Origin: Gimesia benthica
GTDB lineage: Bacteria > Planctomycetota > Planctomycetia > Planctomycetales > Planctomycetaceae
NCBI RefSeq assembly: GCF_009720525.1
Contig: NZ_CP043930.1
Coordinates: 5,426,501-5,490,500 of the forward strand
Length of the DNA: 64,000 nt
Direction: 5' to 3'
A program made the position numbers and the translations under genes. The stretch's first letter is position 1. Each line of letters opens with the position of its first letter. Below, one piece after another: positions 45,859-55,030 of the stretch. Under the pieces are notes generated by a model. That model ran no database searches. It worked only from the letters and a program-made list of their open reading frames with translations, and was not told the origin of the DNA.

Positions 45859-48800
45859 TCAGCCTTCGTGCTTAGCCGATGGACCTTTTGGTTTCTGTTT
45901 CTGTTGAAAGAGAAATTCAACGAGGTCCCGCAGATCATCTTTACTGAGCTGCTTGACAATTTCTTCGGGCATTGCCGATTTCCCGGTAGCCCGTTCGTCG
46001 ATTTCGTCTTTGGGAACGCGAATCACGGTCCCTTTGGCATCCATAACCTCCAGGGTGTCATCGGTTTCATTGCGGATGATACCAACGACCACCTTACCGT
46101 CCAGCAAAGCCAGCACGGCGGTTTCGAATCCTTTCGCGATCGCTTTGTTAGGAGCGACGATTGCTTCGAGCAGATAACGACGGTCTTTATCACGGCCGAT
46201 TCCCGAAAGATCGGGGCCGACTTCGCCGCCGTTATTGCGGATTTGATGACAGCGCCGACAGGAGGTGTCGCTACGACCAAAAAAGATTTCACGTCCCCGG
46301 GCGGCATTTCCGCCGGACAGCGATTCGAGGTAGTTCGCTAATGCATCCCCCTTGGGACGCTGTGCTTCAAACTGATCACGGAGTTGATCGAGTTCGGGAG
46401 ATTTCTTCTGAGCGGCTGCTTTGAGCAGATCCAGTTGAATTTCCGCGGGAACCTCCTGCTTGACCAGTCGCTGCATCCATTTGGTCAGGATGGTAGTCGC
46501 TTCCTGGATCTGCATCTCAGCCAGGGTCTCGATGGCTCCCTGTTTTTCTGACGTTTGTCCCGATTCAATGGCCTGTTCCAGTGGCTGCAGAGCGGCCTCG
46601 GGTTCGTGGCGGGCCAGTACATTACGACCTGCGACTCTCAATGCGGCATGCTTGTCCCGAATCGCGGTTTTAGCGATCTCTGAAATGCCCGGGTAGCCGA
46701 GTTTATCCAGCGCCTTAAGCGATGCAACGCGCACATCAACGGGACGTTTTGCATCTTCCACCATTTTGGCCAGCATGGGGGCGGCTTCCTTGATGCCATA
46801 TTTCGCTGCCAGTCCGGTGCCTGCTTCCTTGATCTTCTCCGAACTGCTGAACAGATCGGGGACGATGGGGCCGACGATTACCGCCAGTTCGACCGGTTGC
46901 CGGTTTTCGATGGGCTGCCAGCGTCCAAGAACCCGATCCAGGGGCTCCGGTTCGTTCCACTGGCTCAATTCCTGGATCGCTTCCAGGCGGAGCGTTTCAG
47001 GGACATTTTTATCGGCGGCGATCTTTGCCACCAGGGCGGCGTTTTCAGCACCTCCCAACCGGAAGTTCGCATTCATCACCCGGCGGAGCAGGGGATCAGC
47101 TATATCGGGACTCAAGGAAACAGCTGCGAGGTCTGGTACCGCTGCCGGAATGGGAGCATCATTTATCGCCCGGGCCGCTTCGAGTACGACCTGGGGATCG
47201 GAATCCTGCAGGAACAGACCAACTTCTTTACGCTGTAGACGACGCAGAGCAACAACCGCGGCCAGGCGAACTGCCGCCGATTCGTTGTTGGCCGCGGCAA
47301 TTAACTGGTCAGCAGCTTCGATGCGGGACAGTGCCAGAATCGCCGAGTGACGCAGCATCGGGTCGGCATTGTTATTCAGTTTGAGAAGCTCAAATAACGC
47401 GGGAACCGCCGCCTGTGACTTAAAGTGCCCCAGGGCAACTGCGGCGAAGTATTGTACGCGGGCATTTGAATCTTTGAGCAGTTCAATCAGGGTAGGTGTT
47501 GCAGAGGAAAATCCGGCCTCCCCGATCACTTTGGCAGTCTGAGCTCTGACTTCGCTGGCCTGATCTTTGAGCAGACTTTGAATGCCGGCGACTGCAGAAC
47601 TTGTCTGACGCCCCAGCTGTCCGATGCCCCAGATGGCATGCAGGCGGGCAAACAGATCTTTCCCATTCAGGGCGACCTTTTGTAGAGAGTCCAAGGCACT
47701 CCGATTGACCAGAGCAAACTGGGCTTCCATGCGAATTCGCTGATCCGGATGCGCGAGCAGACCGACCAGTACCTCAGTGGAACGTTCTGAAAAGCCTTCT
47801 TTCATCAGTTCTGCAGAGTGAACTTCTTTCGCTTCCCCTGCATGTCTGGTGTCGGTGAACTGGTAGATGCGGCCTTTGCCCAGTCCGTTCCAGCCGTTGA
47901 CCCAGTCAGAGACATACATGCTGCCGTCGTAGCCAAAGTCGACGTCGGTCGCCAGGATCTGCCAGATGAATTCGTGAGAGTCGGTCAGTTCAAAGGAAGC
48001 TCCCTTCGGTTTAACGGCAAACGAACGGATACCGCTGCGTGAGGGAGTACCCCGGAAGTCGGCCAGGAAGAAGTGACCTTTATAACGATCTGAGAGCCCC
48101 ACGCCCGGGTAGTGGACCAGTCCGGAAGGACCGTCAGACAAATTTACGATCGGGGGAACCATGTAAGCCGGCTGACCTTCGTGAGCGGGGTGCCAGATCT
48201 TTTCCCGGTTGAAAGGTCCACGGTCGGACAGATACTGGTAGTACATCCGCCAGCCGGTATCTCCCCCTTCGACAACATAGACCCAGCGGGCCTTGTCGCC
48301 GCTATCTGAGTTGTTGTCGCCTGTGAACAGGTTGCCGTAATCATCAAACGCCAGTTCCTGCGGGTTACGCAGGCCGTAAGCGAATTCCTCGAGTTCGGTG
48401 CCGTCCAGGTTACAGCGGAAGACGGCTCCCGTGTCAGGGCGAAACAGGTGTTTGCCTTCTTTGGTTTTGATATTGTAACCCCGGTCGCCGATGCTGAAGT
48501 AGAGCCGACCGTCGGGACCGAGCTTGAGTCCGTGCAGGTCGTGTCCGCGGAAGGCGACCCTGACCCCGTAACCGCTGCTCAGTTTTTCCCGCAGGGTGGC
48601 TTTCCCTTCTCCTGCCGTGTCTTTGAGACGCCAGACATGGGGAATGCACGTGTAATAGACGTATCCACCGCGGGCCAGCACGCCGGCCCCGGTACCGTCC
48701 TCAATATTATTGAAGCCATCCGCGAAGACGCTGGCATGGTCGGCTTTGCCGTCGTGATCCCGATCCTCGACCAGGCGGATCCGATCGTGTTCGAGCGTGT

Positions 48801-49206
48801 AGTCTTTGACGTTTTCCTTGAGATGCTTCTTGAAGTAAGCGACGCGGTCGGCCACGGTTTCTGCGGAGAGGTCATCGTGCAACCAGTCCATATGACTCCG
48901 GTTGTCTTCTACCCCTTTAGACTGCCGGTAGGTTTCTGCTACGTAAAAACGTCCCTGTTCATCAATGCAGAAGGCGACCGGATTGGCCATCAGCGGTTCC
49001 GCAGCAAACAGGCTGACGTGCATCCCTTCGGGAACGCGAAAGCCCGAAATCGCCTGCTCCCCTTCCTGCGATGCTTCGGCGATCGCAGGAGTATAAGGCG
49101 TCTCGCTGAAAGCATTGTGAGGGTTCAGAAAGGGAATCAGACTGACCGAACAGGCCAGCAGGAGACGCAAACGAAACGGGAGTTGCAGACAGTGGGCAGG
49201 AAACAA
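45859..49206 (-). CDS. PVC-type heme-binding CxxCH protein (dehydrogenase-like propeller, HEAT repeats, cytochrome c)
   Basis: This protein has 1115 residues. A signal peptide lies at about 1-33. The sugar-dehydrogenase-like beta-propeller (about 50-470) has GFRVPEGMHVSLFAAEPLMANPV, FCIDEQGRFYVAETY and AYGLRNPQELAFDDYGNLFTGDNNSDSGDK. HEAT-type helical repeats (about 480-900) follow (VGLLAHPDQRIRMEAQFAL, LIELLKDSNARVQYFAAVALG). A C-terminal cytochrome c domain has heme motif CRRCH near residue 980 and VGPDLSGIGRD. The start is a TTG at 49206 with AAGGAG seven bases upstream; no ATG fits better. The family is enriched in planctomycetes and verrucomicrobia; the substrate is unknown. Confidence 0.92.
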   Translation of the reverse strand: MFPAHCLQLPFRLRLLLACSVSLIPFLNPHNAFSETPYTPAIAEASQEGEQAISGFRVPEGMHVSLFAAEPLMANPVAFCIDEQGRFYVAETYRQSKGVEDNRSHMDWLHDDLSAETVADRVAYFKKHLKENVKDYTLEHDRIRLVEDRDHDGKADHASVFADGFNNIEDGTGAGVLARGGYVYYTCIPHVWRLKDTAGEGKATLREKLSSGYGVRVAFRGHDLHGLKLGPDGRLYFSIGDRGYNIKTKEGKHLFRPDTGAVFRCNLDGTELEEFAYGLRNPQELAFDDYGNLFTGDNNSDSGDKARWVYVVEGGDTGWRMYYQYLSDRGPFNREKIWHPAHEGQPAYMVPPIVNLSDGPSGLVHYPGVGLSDRYKGHFFLADFRGTPSRSGIRSFAVKPKGASFELTDSHEFIWQILATDVDFGYDGSMYVSDWVNGWNGLGKGRIYQFTDTRHAGEAKEVHSAELMKEGFSERSTEVLVGLLAHPDQRIRMEAQFALVNRSALDSLQKVALNGKDLFARLHAIWGIGQLGRQTSSAVAGIQSLLKDQASEVRAQTAKVIGEAGFSSATPTLIELLKDSNARVQYFAAVALGHFKSQAAVPALFELLKLNNNADPMLRHSAILALSRIEAADQLIAAANNESAAVRLAAVVALRRLQRKEVGLFLQDSDPQVVLEAARAINDAPIPAAVPDLAAVSLSPDIADPLLRRVMNANFRLGGAENAALVAKIAADKNVPETLRLEAIQELSQWNEPEPLDRVLGRWQPIENRQPVELAVIVGPIVPDLFSSSEKIKEAGTGLAAKYGIKEAAPMLAKMVEDAKRPVDVRVASLKALDKLGYPGISEIAKTAIRDKHAALRVAGRNVLARHEPEAALQPLEQAIESGQTSEKQGAIETLAEMQIQEATTILTKWMQRLVKQEVPAEIQLDLLKAAAQKKSPELDQLRDQFEAQRPKGDALANYLESLSGGNAARGREIFFGRSDTSCRRCHQIRNNGGEVGPDLSGIGRDKDRRYLLEAIVAPNKAIAKGFETAVLALLDGKVVVGIIRNETDDTLEVMDAKGTVIRVPKDEIDERATGKSAMPEEIVKQLSKDDLRDLVEFLFQQKQKPKGPSAKHEG

Positions 49207-49542
49207 AGTAACACTCCTTGGGGTGAGCGGCGGGATGCTGTGGATGAAATTTGTATGAATTCAGGTCGGAAAATCACTACTATCTTAACCGCCTGTAGAG
49301 GCGGTTTACAGACTGAGTTTCTCCTATATTCGCTGATCAATACAAATTTGAACCCGAACCGGAATTTTTCCAGAGCTGTGAGAGTACAGTTCATTCTCAA
49401 CTGGTTTGCAGGGTAGAATCTCAGTAACATGAACTAAATACAATACAGTATCACTAAGAGGCAAGCTGTTCATTAAGTTTGCTTACAAAAGAGAACGTCA
49501 TTCGTCTAGAGTGTGCTCAACGCACTAGAATCAGGTTAATCC
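49207..49542. other. Divergent intergenic region with a hairpin
   Basis: The gap lies between the heme protein (minus) and glgC (plus). A perfect 7-bp hairpin AACCGCC / GGCGGTT with a 6-base loop lies at 49287-49306. It has no T-run and so is more likely regulatory than a terminator. Nothing else was recognised. Confidence 0.45.
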
Positions 49543-50823
49543 ATGAAAAATGTTGTCAGCCTCATCCTGGGAGGGGGTAAAGGAACCCGTCTGTTTCCAC
49601 TTACACAACTCCGTTCCAAACCCGCTGTTCCCCTGGCCGGCAAGTATCGTTTGATCGATATTCCGATCTCAAACTGTATCAACAGTGAACTGAATCGCAT
49701 CTATCTGCTCACGCAGTTCAATTCGGTCAGTCTGCACCGTCACATCCGACAGACATACAAATTCGATTCCTTCGGCGGTGGCTTTGTCGAAATTCTGGCA
49801 GCCCAGCAGACGATGGAAGGGACCGACTGGTACCAGGGGACCGCAGATGCAGTCCGTAAGAACATCCGCTGTATTGAACAGTCCGACATCGATTACGTAC
49901 TGATTCTCTCCGGCGATCAGTTGTATCGCATGGACTATTCGGAAATGTTGACCAATCATATCGAGTCCAAGGCCGACGTATCGATCGCGACGGTGCCGCT
50001 CTCCAGCGAACAGGCCTCGGCGTTCGGGATCATGCGGGTTGATGACACGGGTCGCGTGAAAGGCTTCCTGGAAAAACCGCAGACCGAAGAAGACCTGTCG
50101 ATGGTGCGGACGCCTCCCGAGTGGATCGACCAGCAGGGCATTGAAAGCCGTGGCCGGGACTGTCTGGCCAGCATGGGCATTTATCTGTTCAATCGCGATC
50201 TGCTCGTTGACCTGTTGAAGGCGACCGATTACGAAGATTTCGGTAAGGAAATCTTTCCGATGTCAATCCGGACTCACAAGGTGCATGCGCACCTGTTTGA
50301 CGGTTACTGGGAAGATATCGGGACGATCCGTTCCTTCTACGAAGCGAACCTGGCTCTGGCACATCCCCAGCCGCCATTTGACTTCGTGGTGGAGAAGGCG
50401 CCGATCTACTCACGTCCCCGCTTTCTGCCTCCGACACGCTGCGAAGGAACGCAGATCACCCGCAGCCTGATCGCCGATGGGTGTGAGATTGATGAAGGCT
50501 CTGTGATCGAGAACAGTGTGATTGGCCTGCGGTGTCGAATTGGTAAGAATGTAACCATTCGCAACTCGGTCATTATGGGGGCCGACTTCTACCAGGACCA
50601 ATGCAAAGAACTGGACCAGGACGACCGTCCGCCGATCGGCATTGGCGATGGGGCCTATATTGATGGCGCGATTGTCGACAAGAACTGCCGCGTCGGTAAA
50701 GGAGCCCGCATCGAACTCAACGGTCGTACCGAAACCGACTTTGATCAGAGCGACGTGATGATTCGCGACGGCATCATTGTGGTGCCTAAGGGAACAGTTC
50801 TGGCCGAGGGGTGGAAACTATAA
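49543..50823 (+). CDS. glgC: Glucose-1-phosphate adenylyltransferase
   Basis: This protein has 426 residues. The nucleotidyltransferase motif GGGKGTRLFPLT lies at 12-23, followed by RSKPAVPLAGKYRLIDIPIS. YQGTADAVRKN and LSGDQLYRMDY are characteristic of ADP-glucose pyrophosphorylases. The C-terminal left-handed beta-helix carries repeated hexapeptides (about 300-420). The enzyme makes ADP-glucose for glycogen synthesis and is normally allosterically controlled. It stands alone, without other glg genes, and is closed by a strong terminator. Confidence 0.96.
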   Translation: MKNVVSLILGGGKGTRLFPLTQLRSKPAVPLAGKYRLIDIPISNCINSELNRIYLLTQFNSVSLHRHIRQTYKFDSFGGGFVEILAAQQTMEGTDWYQGTADAVRKNIRCIEQSDIDYVLILSGDQLYRMDYSEMLTNHIESKADVSIATVPLSSEQASAFGIMRVDDTGRVKGFLEKPQTEEDLSMVRTPPEWIDQQGIESRGRDCLASMGIYLFNRDLLVDLLKATDYEDFGKEIFPMSIRTHKVHAHLFDGYWEDIGTIRSFYEANLALAHPQPPFDFVVEKAPIYSRPRFLPPTRCEGTQITRSLIADGCEIDEGSVIENSVIGLRCRIGKNVTIRNSVIMGADFYQDQCKELDQDDRPPIGIGDGAYIDGAIVDKNCRVGKGARIELNGRTETDFDQSDVMIRDGIIVVPKGTVLAEGWKL

Positions 50824-50852
50824 CTTCCGCTACTTTTTATATTTAACTTAAC

Positions 50853-50880
50853 AGGCAGCCTTTCGGGGCTGCCTTTTTTT
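50853..50880 (+). terminator. Rho-independent terminator after glgC
   Basis: AGGCAGCC (50853-50860) pairs with GGCTGCCT (50867-50874) around TTTCGG, followed by a run of T. It lies 30 bases after the glgC stop. Confidence 0.93.
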
Positions 50881-50976
50881 ACATCTCGCTTGAAAAATGT
50901 ATGGGTGTATACATAATGGGTTTGTGGATATGTTGCGAGTCGGATTATTGGAACTGCGAGTCAGGGGAATTCTCTC

Positions 50977-52107
50977 ATGCGTTTTTTGATGATGAATGTA
51001 ATTATTCTGTGCTTTTCATCAGTTTCCGTTCTCATGGCGGAAGAACTGCCTTCAATAGACTATCCGGCTCTGGGCTTCAGGACTGTGAAGGTTCTGGATT
51101 ACAAGAAAGCACTGCGGGAACAGGGAGAGGAGATTCCCCGATTTCCACCTCGTTCAGGGAACGCGCTCATTGTAAAAATGGATCAATATCAAACCCGAAT
51201 TAATAGTGCACTGACTGTTGTAGAAGATACGCGCGCTTCGCGATCAGAACTTAAGGACCGGGATTTAATTGTAGTGATCAATGGGAAATTACTACGTTCA
51301 CCTGATGATGGGGACAAGCTTCTAGAGAAGATTACACATAAGGATAAACTGGAATTAAATGTGATTCGTCGTAACAGGAGCAAGTGGGAACGGATCAACA
51401 TTACTTTAGAACCTATGGGCGATCTGGAATTTTCCAAGTCGAAGGTGAAGAATGTGAAAGCTTACGATGATGATTTTGCCTTAGCTCGATTTGGAGTTCA
51501 CCGCGACGCGCGACCCCGGTTCAGTGATGGTCATTTTCAGCTGTATATCAAACAGAAAAGCCAGGAATTATCGAAACTGTATTTGCAGTTGTCACTGTTC
51601 CTGCCAGATGCACCACCACAGAAGGATACGACAAAAATCCAAGGTTTTATCATCAAAACCGATGGTGCAGAGTATCGAGTTGCGATAGAAGATGAAGAGA
51701 AAAATAATCCGCAGGCGGCAGAAGCGAGAAGAAATAAGTCAATCGCAAATTTTTCTGAATTCTACAATCGTTCGACGAATCGGACGCGCAAGATGCTGGA
51801 TGAACTGGGCGAAAAAATCAGCAATTTTGAAAAAGCTCCTGAAGAAACTCTGATCGAGTTTGAACGTCGTGGCATTGCCCGATCACAGGTCGGTTTTGCC
51901 AGAATGCTTGAAGGTTGGGAATTATATGACAGTCGTCTGAAGAGAGATCAGAGAAAAATGATTGCGGATATCATCTCATCGAAAAAAGTGAGTTTTTATC
52001 ATGAATCTGTTCCCGACAAACCATTTGAAGTCACTCCGGCGCAGAAGGCGCAAATGAAAGCTGTGCTGACAGTCTTTAAGGATGAGGAAGGCAATGTGGG
52101 GGAGTAG
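50977..52107 (+). CDS. Secreted PDZ-like protein, first of a tandem pair
   Basis: This protein has 376 residues. A signal peptide lies at about 1-21 (MNVIILCFSSVSVLMAEE). The N-terminal block has YPALGFRTVKVLDYKKALREQ. A PDZ-like region (about 70-145) shows RSELKDRDLIVVINGKLLRS and LELNVIRRNRSKWERINITL. A middle region follows. The C-terminal block has WELYDSRL, IADIISSKKVSFYHESVPDK and ALTVFKDEEG. The next gene repeats all these blocks in the same order, so the two are paralogs. The function is unknown. AGGGGAA stands before the ATG. Confidence 0.8.
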   Translation: MRFLMMNVIILCFSSVSVLMAEELPSIDYPALGFRTVKVLDYKKALREQGEEIPRFPPRSGNALIVKMDQYQTRINSALTVVEDTRASRSELKDRDLIVVINGKLLRSPDDGDKLLEKITHKDKLELNVIRRNRSKWERINITLEPMGDLEFSKSKVKNVKAYDDDFALARFGVHRDARPRFSDGHFQLYIKQKSQELSKLYLQLSLFLPDAPPQKDTTKIQGFIIKTDGAEYRVAIEDEEKNNPQAAEARRNKSIANFSEFYNRSTNRTRKMLDELGEKISNFEKAPEETLIEFERRGIARSQVGFARMLEGWELYDSRLKRDQRKMIADIISSKKVSFYHESVPDKPFEVTPAQKAQMKAVLTVFKDEEGNVGE

Positions 52108-52171
52108 TCACACGTTTGATTATTTAGAGGAGTATTCAATTATAGTTGTGTATGCGATCGAGGCCAGATTG

Positions 52172-53557
52172 ATGAGAGTGTTGTGCGTTTTAGCTGTCTT
52201 GTGTTCATCCGCGTTTCAGGTTCAAGCACAACCGCCTGTTAAACAGTACGAGATGGGGTTTGAGACAGTTGAAGTCTTTGAATATATCAAGTCGCTTCGT
52301 GAAGCGAATCAACCGGTTCCGATTTTTCCGTCACGCACCAGTAATGCTTTGATTGTGAAGACCGTTGCGGACAAATCACGAGCCTCGATGGCAGGGCTTC
52401 AGAAAAATGATCTGATTCACATTGTCAACGGAAGTCACCTGCGTGCACCCGGCGCGGGAGATAAGAAACTCAGTCGGATCACCAGTCAGGATGAGTTGAA
52501 ACTGGGAGTGATCCGACGGGAGGAAAATCGATGGAATCGAATCTCCATTGTGCTACCTGCGATCTCAGATGAGATGGCACTCAGACTGAAATTAAGGAAA
52601 ACTCCAGGTCTCGATTCCGAGCTGCTGCCTGTGGTCAAAGTCAGCCATCGGGAATCTCCGGCTACGATATTTGCTCCGGATAATTTCCAGCTCTACTTTA
52701 CGGAAACGAATTCACGTCCCGCTCAACTCCATCTGAGAATGGCTCAATTACTTCCAGGTAAAACTGTCGGCGGAACATTCATCATCGCGACCGAACAAGG
52801 TCAAACTGCTTTCGTGCCCGAGGGGGGCTTTGACAGAGATCACAAACCGAGTATTTTTCGACGATCGAATAGTCCAGAGTGGGAGCCGATTCAGGTAGAA
52901 CTGCAACTGTTGCTGACTGAAGAAGGTCAGCGGAAAATCAAAGAGGAATTCCGGGTTGCAGAAGAAGCGTATGAGCGCGAATTCAAAGATTTTAAATTCG
53001 ATGAAAAGCGGACCGACAAAGCATACCAGGAACGGAATAAAGAGCGATTAAAACAGATTGCCGCGATGGAACGGATCAATGCCGAGCTGATGCGAGTCGA
53101 ACAAAACCATCAGCGTCTCCTGCGTCGTCAGGAACAGTTGGCGAATCCAGCGAGTATCTCAGGCCGAAACTCGAGGCAACTGACCGAACAATCGCGAAAG
53201 GCGATTCGAGCTCTTTACACGGGGCTCACGCCAGAGCAGCAGGAGATCGTCAGAAAATCGGTTGTATCTCACAGAACTCCTGCATTTCTCAATGAAGCTG
53301 GTCTACTGCAACTGGAAGAAACGGGATTCGCTGAGTGGGAAATCAAATTGAAAAGAGCCAGTCAAGGCTGGAAATGGTATGACGCACCTGTGAATCCGCA
53401 GCAGTTGAAACTACTGCGGGATATCATTTCATCGGATAATGTGACAGTCCATCACGCGAGAGTTCCCGGGCAGAAATTTACAGTCTCTGCCGCTCAGAGG
53501 GAGCAGATGAAAATTGTATTAGACGTCTTTTTTGAGCAGGGAGGCAAGGTGCAGTAA
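52172..53557 (+). CDS. Secreted PDZ-like protein, second of a tandem pair
   Basis: This protein has 461 residues. The start ATG 52172 gives a proper signal peptide (MRVLCVLAVLCSSAFQVQAQ); the in-frame start at 52082 overlaps the upstream gene and is less likely. The blocks mirror the upstream paralog: MGFETVEVFEYIKSLREAN, PDZ-like MAGLQKNDLIHIVNGSHLRA with LKLGVIRREENRWNRISIVL, and C-terminal WKWYDAPVNPQ, RDIISSDNVTVHHARVPGQ and VLDVFFEQGG. It has an extra coiled-coil insertion of about 80 residues (KRTDKAYQERNKERLKQ and following), the main length difference. The function is unknown. Confidence 0.82.
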   Translation: MRVLCVLAVLCSSAFQVQAQPPVKQYEMGFETVEVFEYIKSLREANQPVPIFPSRTSNALIVKTVADKSRASMAGLQKNDLIHIVNGSHLRAPGAGDKKLSRITSQDELKLGVIRREENRWNRISIVLPAISDEMALRLKLRKTPGLDSELLPVVKVSHRESPATIFAPDNFQLYFTETNSRPAQLHLRMAQLLPGKTVGGTFIIATEQGQTAFVPEGGFDRDHKPSIFRRSNSPEWEPIQVELQLLLTEEGQRKIKEEFRVAEEAYEREFKDFKFDEKRTDKAYQERNKERLKQIAAMERINAELMRVEQNHQRLLRRQEQLANPASISGRNSRQLTEQSRKAIRALYTGLTPEQQEIVRKSVVSHRTPAFLNEAGLLQLEETGFAEWEIKLKRASQGWKWYDAPVNPQQLKLLRDIISSDNVTVHHARVPGQKFTVSAAQREQMKIVLDVFFEQGGKVQ

Positions 53558-53594
53558 TCGTCGATCAATTCATTCTTGATAAGTCGCTCTGAGT

Positions 53595-54131
53595 TCAAGA
53601 ATGGTTGAACGCTTTCCATAGATCCGTGTGTCTGACATCGATGGCATACCAGCAGGCTCCCGAATCTGCTGCGGGGAAATCCTGCCAGGCGACAATGAAG
53701 TGAAAACTGCATCGGTTTCCTTTTTTCAGGTCAGGCAGTGTCAGCGAGATGCCTTTTTCGTCATGTCCCAGCGGGCAGAATTCATATTTCTGCTCTTCCG
53801 GCAGGCGCGCATTAAGACACTCTTCATCTTCAGTGCCGATCATAAGCTGCGTCTGAGCATTCTCCCAGGACATAGCAAACAGATGCTGGCCCCCTTCATA
53901 AGAGCAGGAGTCGTACTTATGGCCCCGCAGTCGGCACTCGAATATCAGATCTTCTGCTGGTTCGCGACAGTTAGTTTGAAGCAGAATTCCCAGGCAGTTG
54001 TCTAGCGACATCCCAGCCGGCAACCGGGGTGAGAGCGGCACCTCATCAAGCTGTACCTGTACCCCCGGTGTGACACCAAAGACGAAGAAATTGATTTCCC
54101 CCAGTGGGGTGTTGATGATGAGATTGTGCAT
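53595..54131 (-). CDS. Conserved-looking hypothetical protein, unknown
   Basis: This protein has 178 residues with no signal peptide or membrane segment. It has repeated Cys (at DNCLG, NCREP, FECRL, SCSYEG, EECLN, EFCPLG, NRCSF, GACWY), which is high for a cytosolic protein. Motifs seen include FAMSWENAQTQLMIG and YAIDVRHTDLWKAF at the end. No domain is recognised. It is convergent with the PDZ tandem pair and divergent from the AT-rich gene that follows. Confidence 0.7.
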   Translation of the reverse strand: MHNLIINTPLGEINFFVFGVTPGVQVQLDEVPLSPRLPAGMSLDNCLGILLQTNCREPAEDLIFECRLRGHKYDSCSYEGGQHLFAMSWENAQTQLMIGTEDEECLNARLPEEQKYEFCPLGHDEKGISLTLPDLKKGNRCSFHFIVAWQDFPAADSGACWYAIDVRHTDLWKAFNHS

Positions 54132-54324
54132 GTCAGGAAGTGAAGGAATGTGGCGTTAGTCTTTTTTTGAGGAATTCCAGCGATTGATGAAATGTAACCG
54201 ATTCATTGGAGAGATGATTATCAACTGGAGACAGTGATTTTTATGATTATGATAAGCTGTAAGACCTGGTTTGAATGACGGCGGTTATCAGATAGTAGTA
54301 AATTCTGTCTGGGAAACAAATCGA

Positions 54325-55002
54325 ATGCATTTTTATGAACAGCACTACGAGCGATATTGTTTGCGAGAATATATTGGAATGTGGCATCCGAATATTCCCA
54401 AAGCTGTTATTTACTGGATTTTGATTAAGCTCAATTTAAAGCGACTGAATAGAAAACCGTTTCCCGTGTTTCGCTCCGTTCGAGCTAATCAAATTGAGTT
54501 GGATCAGGTACCTGAAAAATATCGTGCTGCAATTTCTGAAGAACTGAACCTGTTATTCAGGTATGACTTTGTGGATCCCCTTCTGTCTGGTGTCATCTCT
54601 GGTTCCAGTTTAAAAGAACTAAGACAAACGGGAGTCTGTTTGCTTTCACGTCATAAGAATGGAAATTCAGCAGTATCTGTCATTATTGATTATCATGACG
54701 GTCGTGTAACACGGCGGCCTAATTTTATTTTTACATTTATTTCAGACCCTCCTGGTGATATCACAACCAGTAACGGTCGATTTATGTGTTATTCAGATCC
54801 GGGAGGTGAGAATGCATACTATCCCAAAGTTCCTTTTGAAAAACTGGTGCATATTCACAATCAGAGAATTCTGAGTTCGAACAGAGACTTTTTACCAATC
54901 AATGACAATGAAGATCTCGTGCGAATGACAGACGGTAGATTGGTGAAAAGTATCGATGAGTTAATCCGTCGTGGGATTCTGAAGTATAAATATACTGAAT
55001 AG
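54325..55002 (+). CDS. Hypothetical protein, AT-rich gene
   Basis: This protein has about 225 residues from ATG 54325; a TTG at 54271 would add 18. It contains FYEQHYERYCLREYIGMWHPNI, RKPFPVFRSVRANQ and DPPGDITTSNGRFMCYSDPGG. There is no signal peptide, membrane segment or recognised domain. Codon use is clearly richer in A and T than in neighbouring genes, a sign of possible transfer. The pentapeptide-repeat gene follows 28 bases later on the same strand. Confidence 0.6.
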   Translation: MHFYEQHYERYCLREYIGMWHPNIPKAVIYWILIKLNLKRLNRKPFPVFRSVRANQIELDQVPEKYRAAISEELNLLFRYDFVDPLLSGVISGSSLKELRQTGVCLLSRHKNGNSAVSVIIDYHDGRVTRRPNFIFTFISDPPGDITTSNGRFMCYSDPGGENAYYPKVPFEKLVHIHNQRILSSNRDFLPINDNEDLVRMTDGRLVKSIDELIRRGILKYKYTE

Positions 55003-55030
55003 TTCCTGCTCCTGTATTTAGAGAACCATC

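Noticed and set aside
49287-49306. Hairpin AACCGCC/GGCGGTT as a terminator
   Set aside because: No T-run follows on either strand and both neighbouring genes point away from it.
48448-49416. Plus-strand open frame of 322 codons reaching into the intergenic gap
   Set aside because: Most of it is antisense to the heme protein; the extension into the gap carries no domain or ribosome site.
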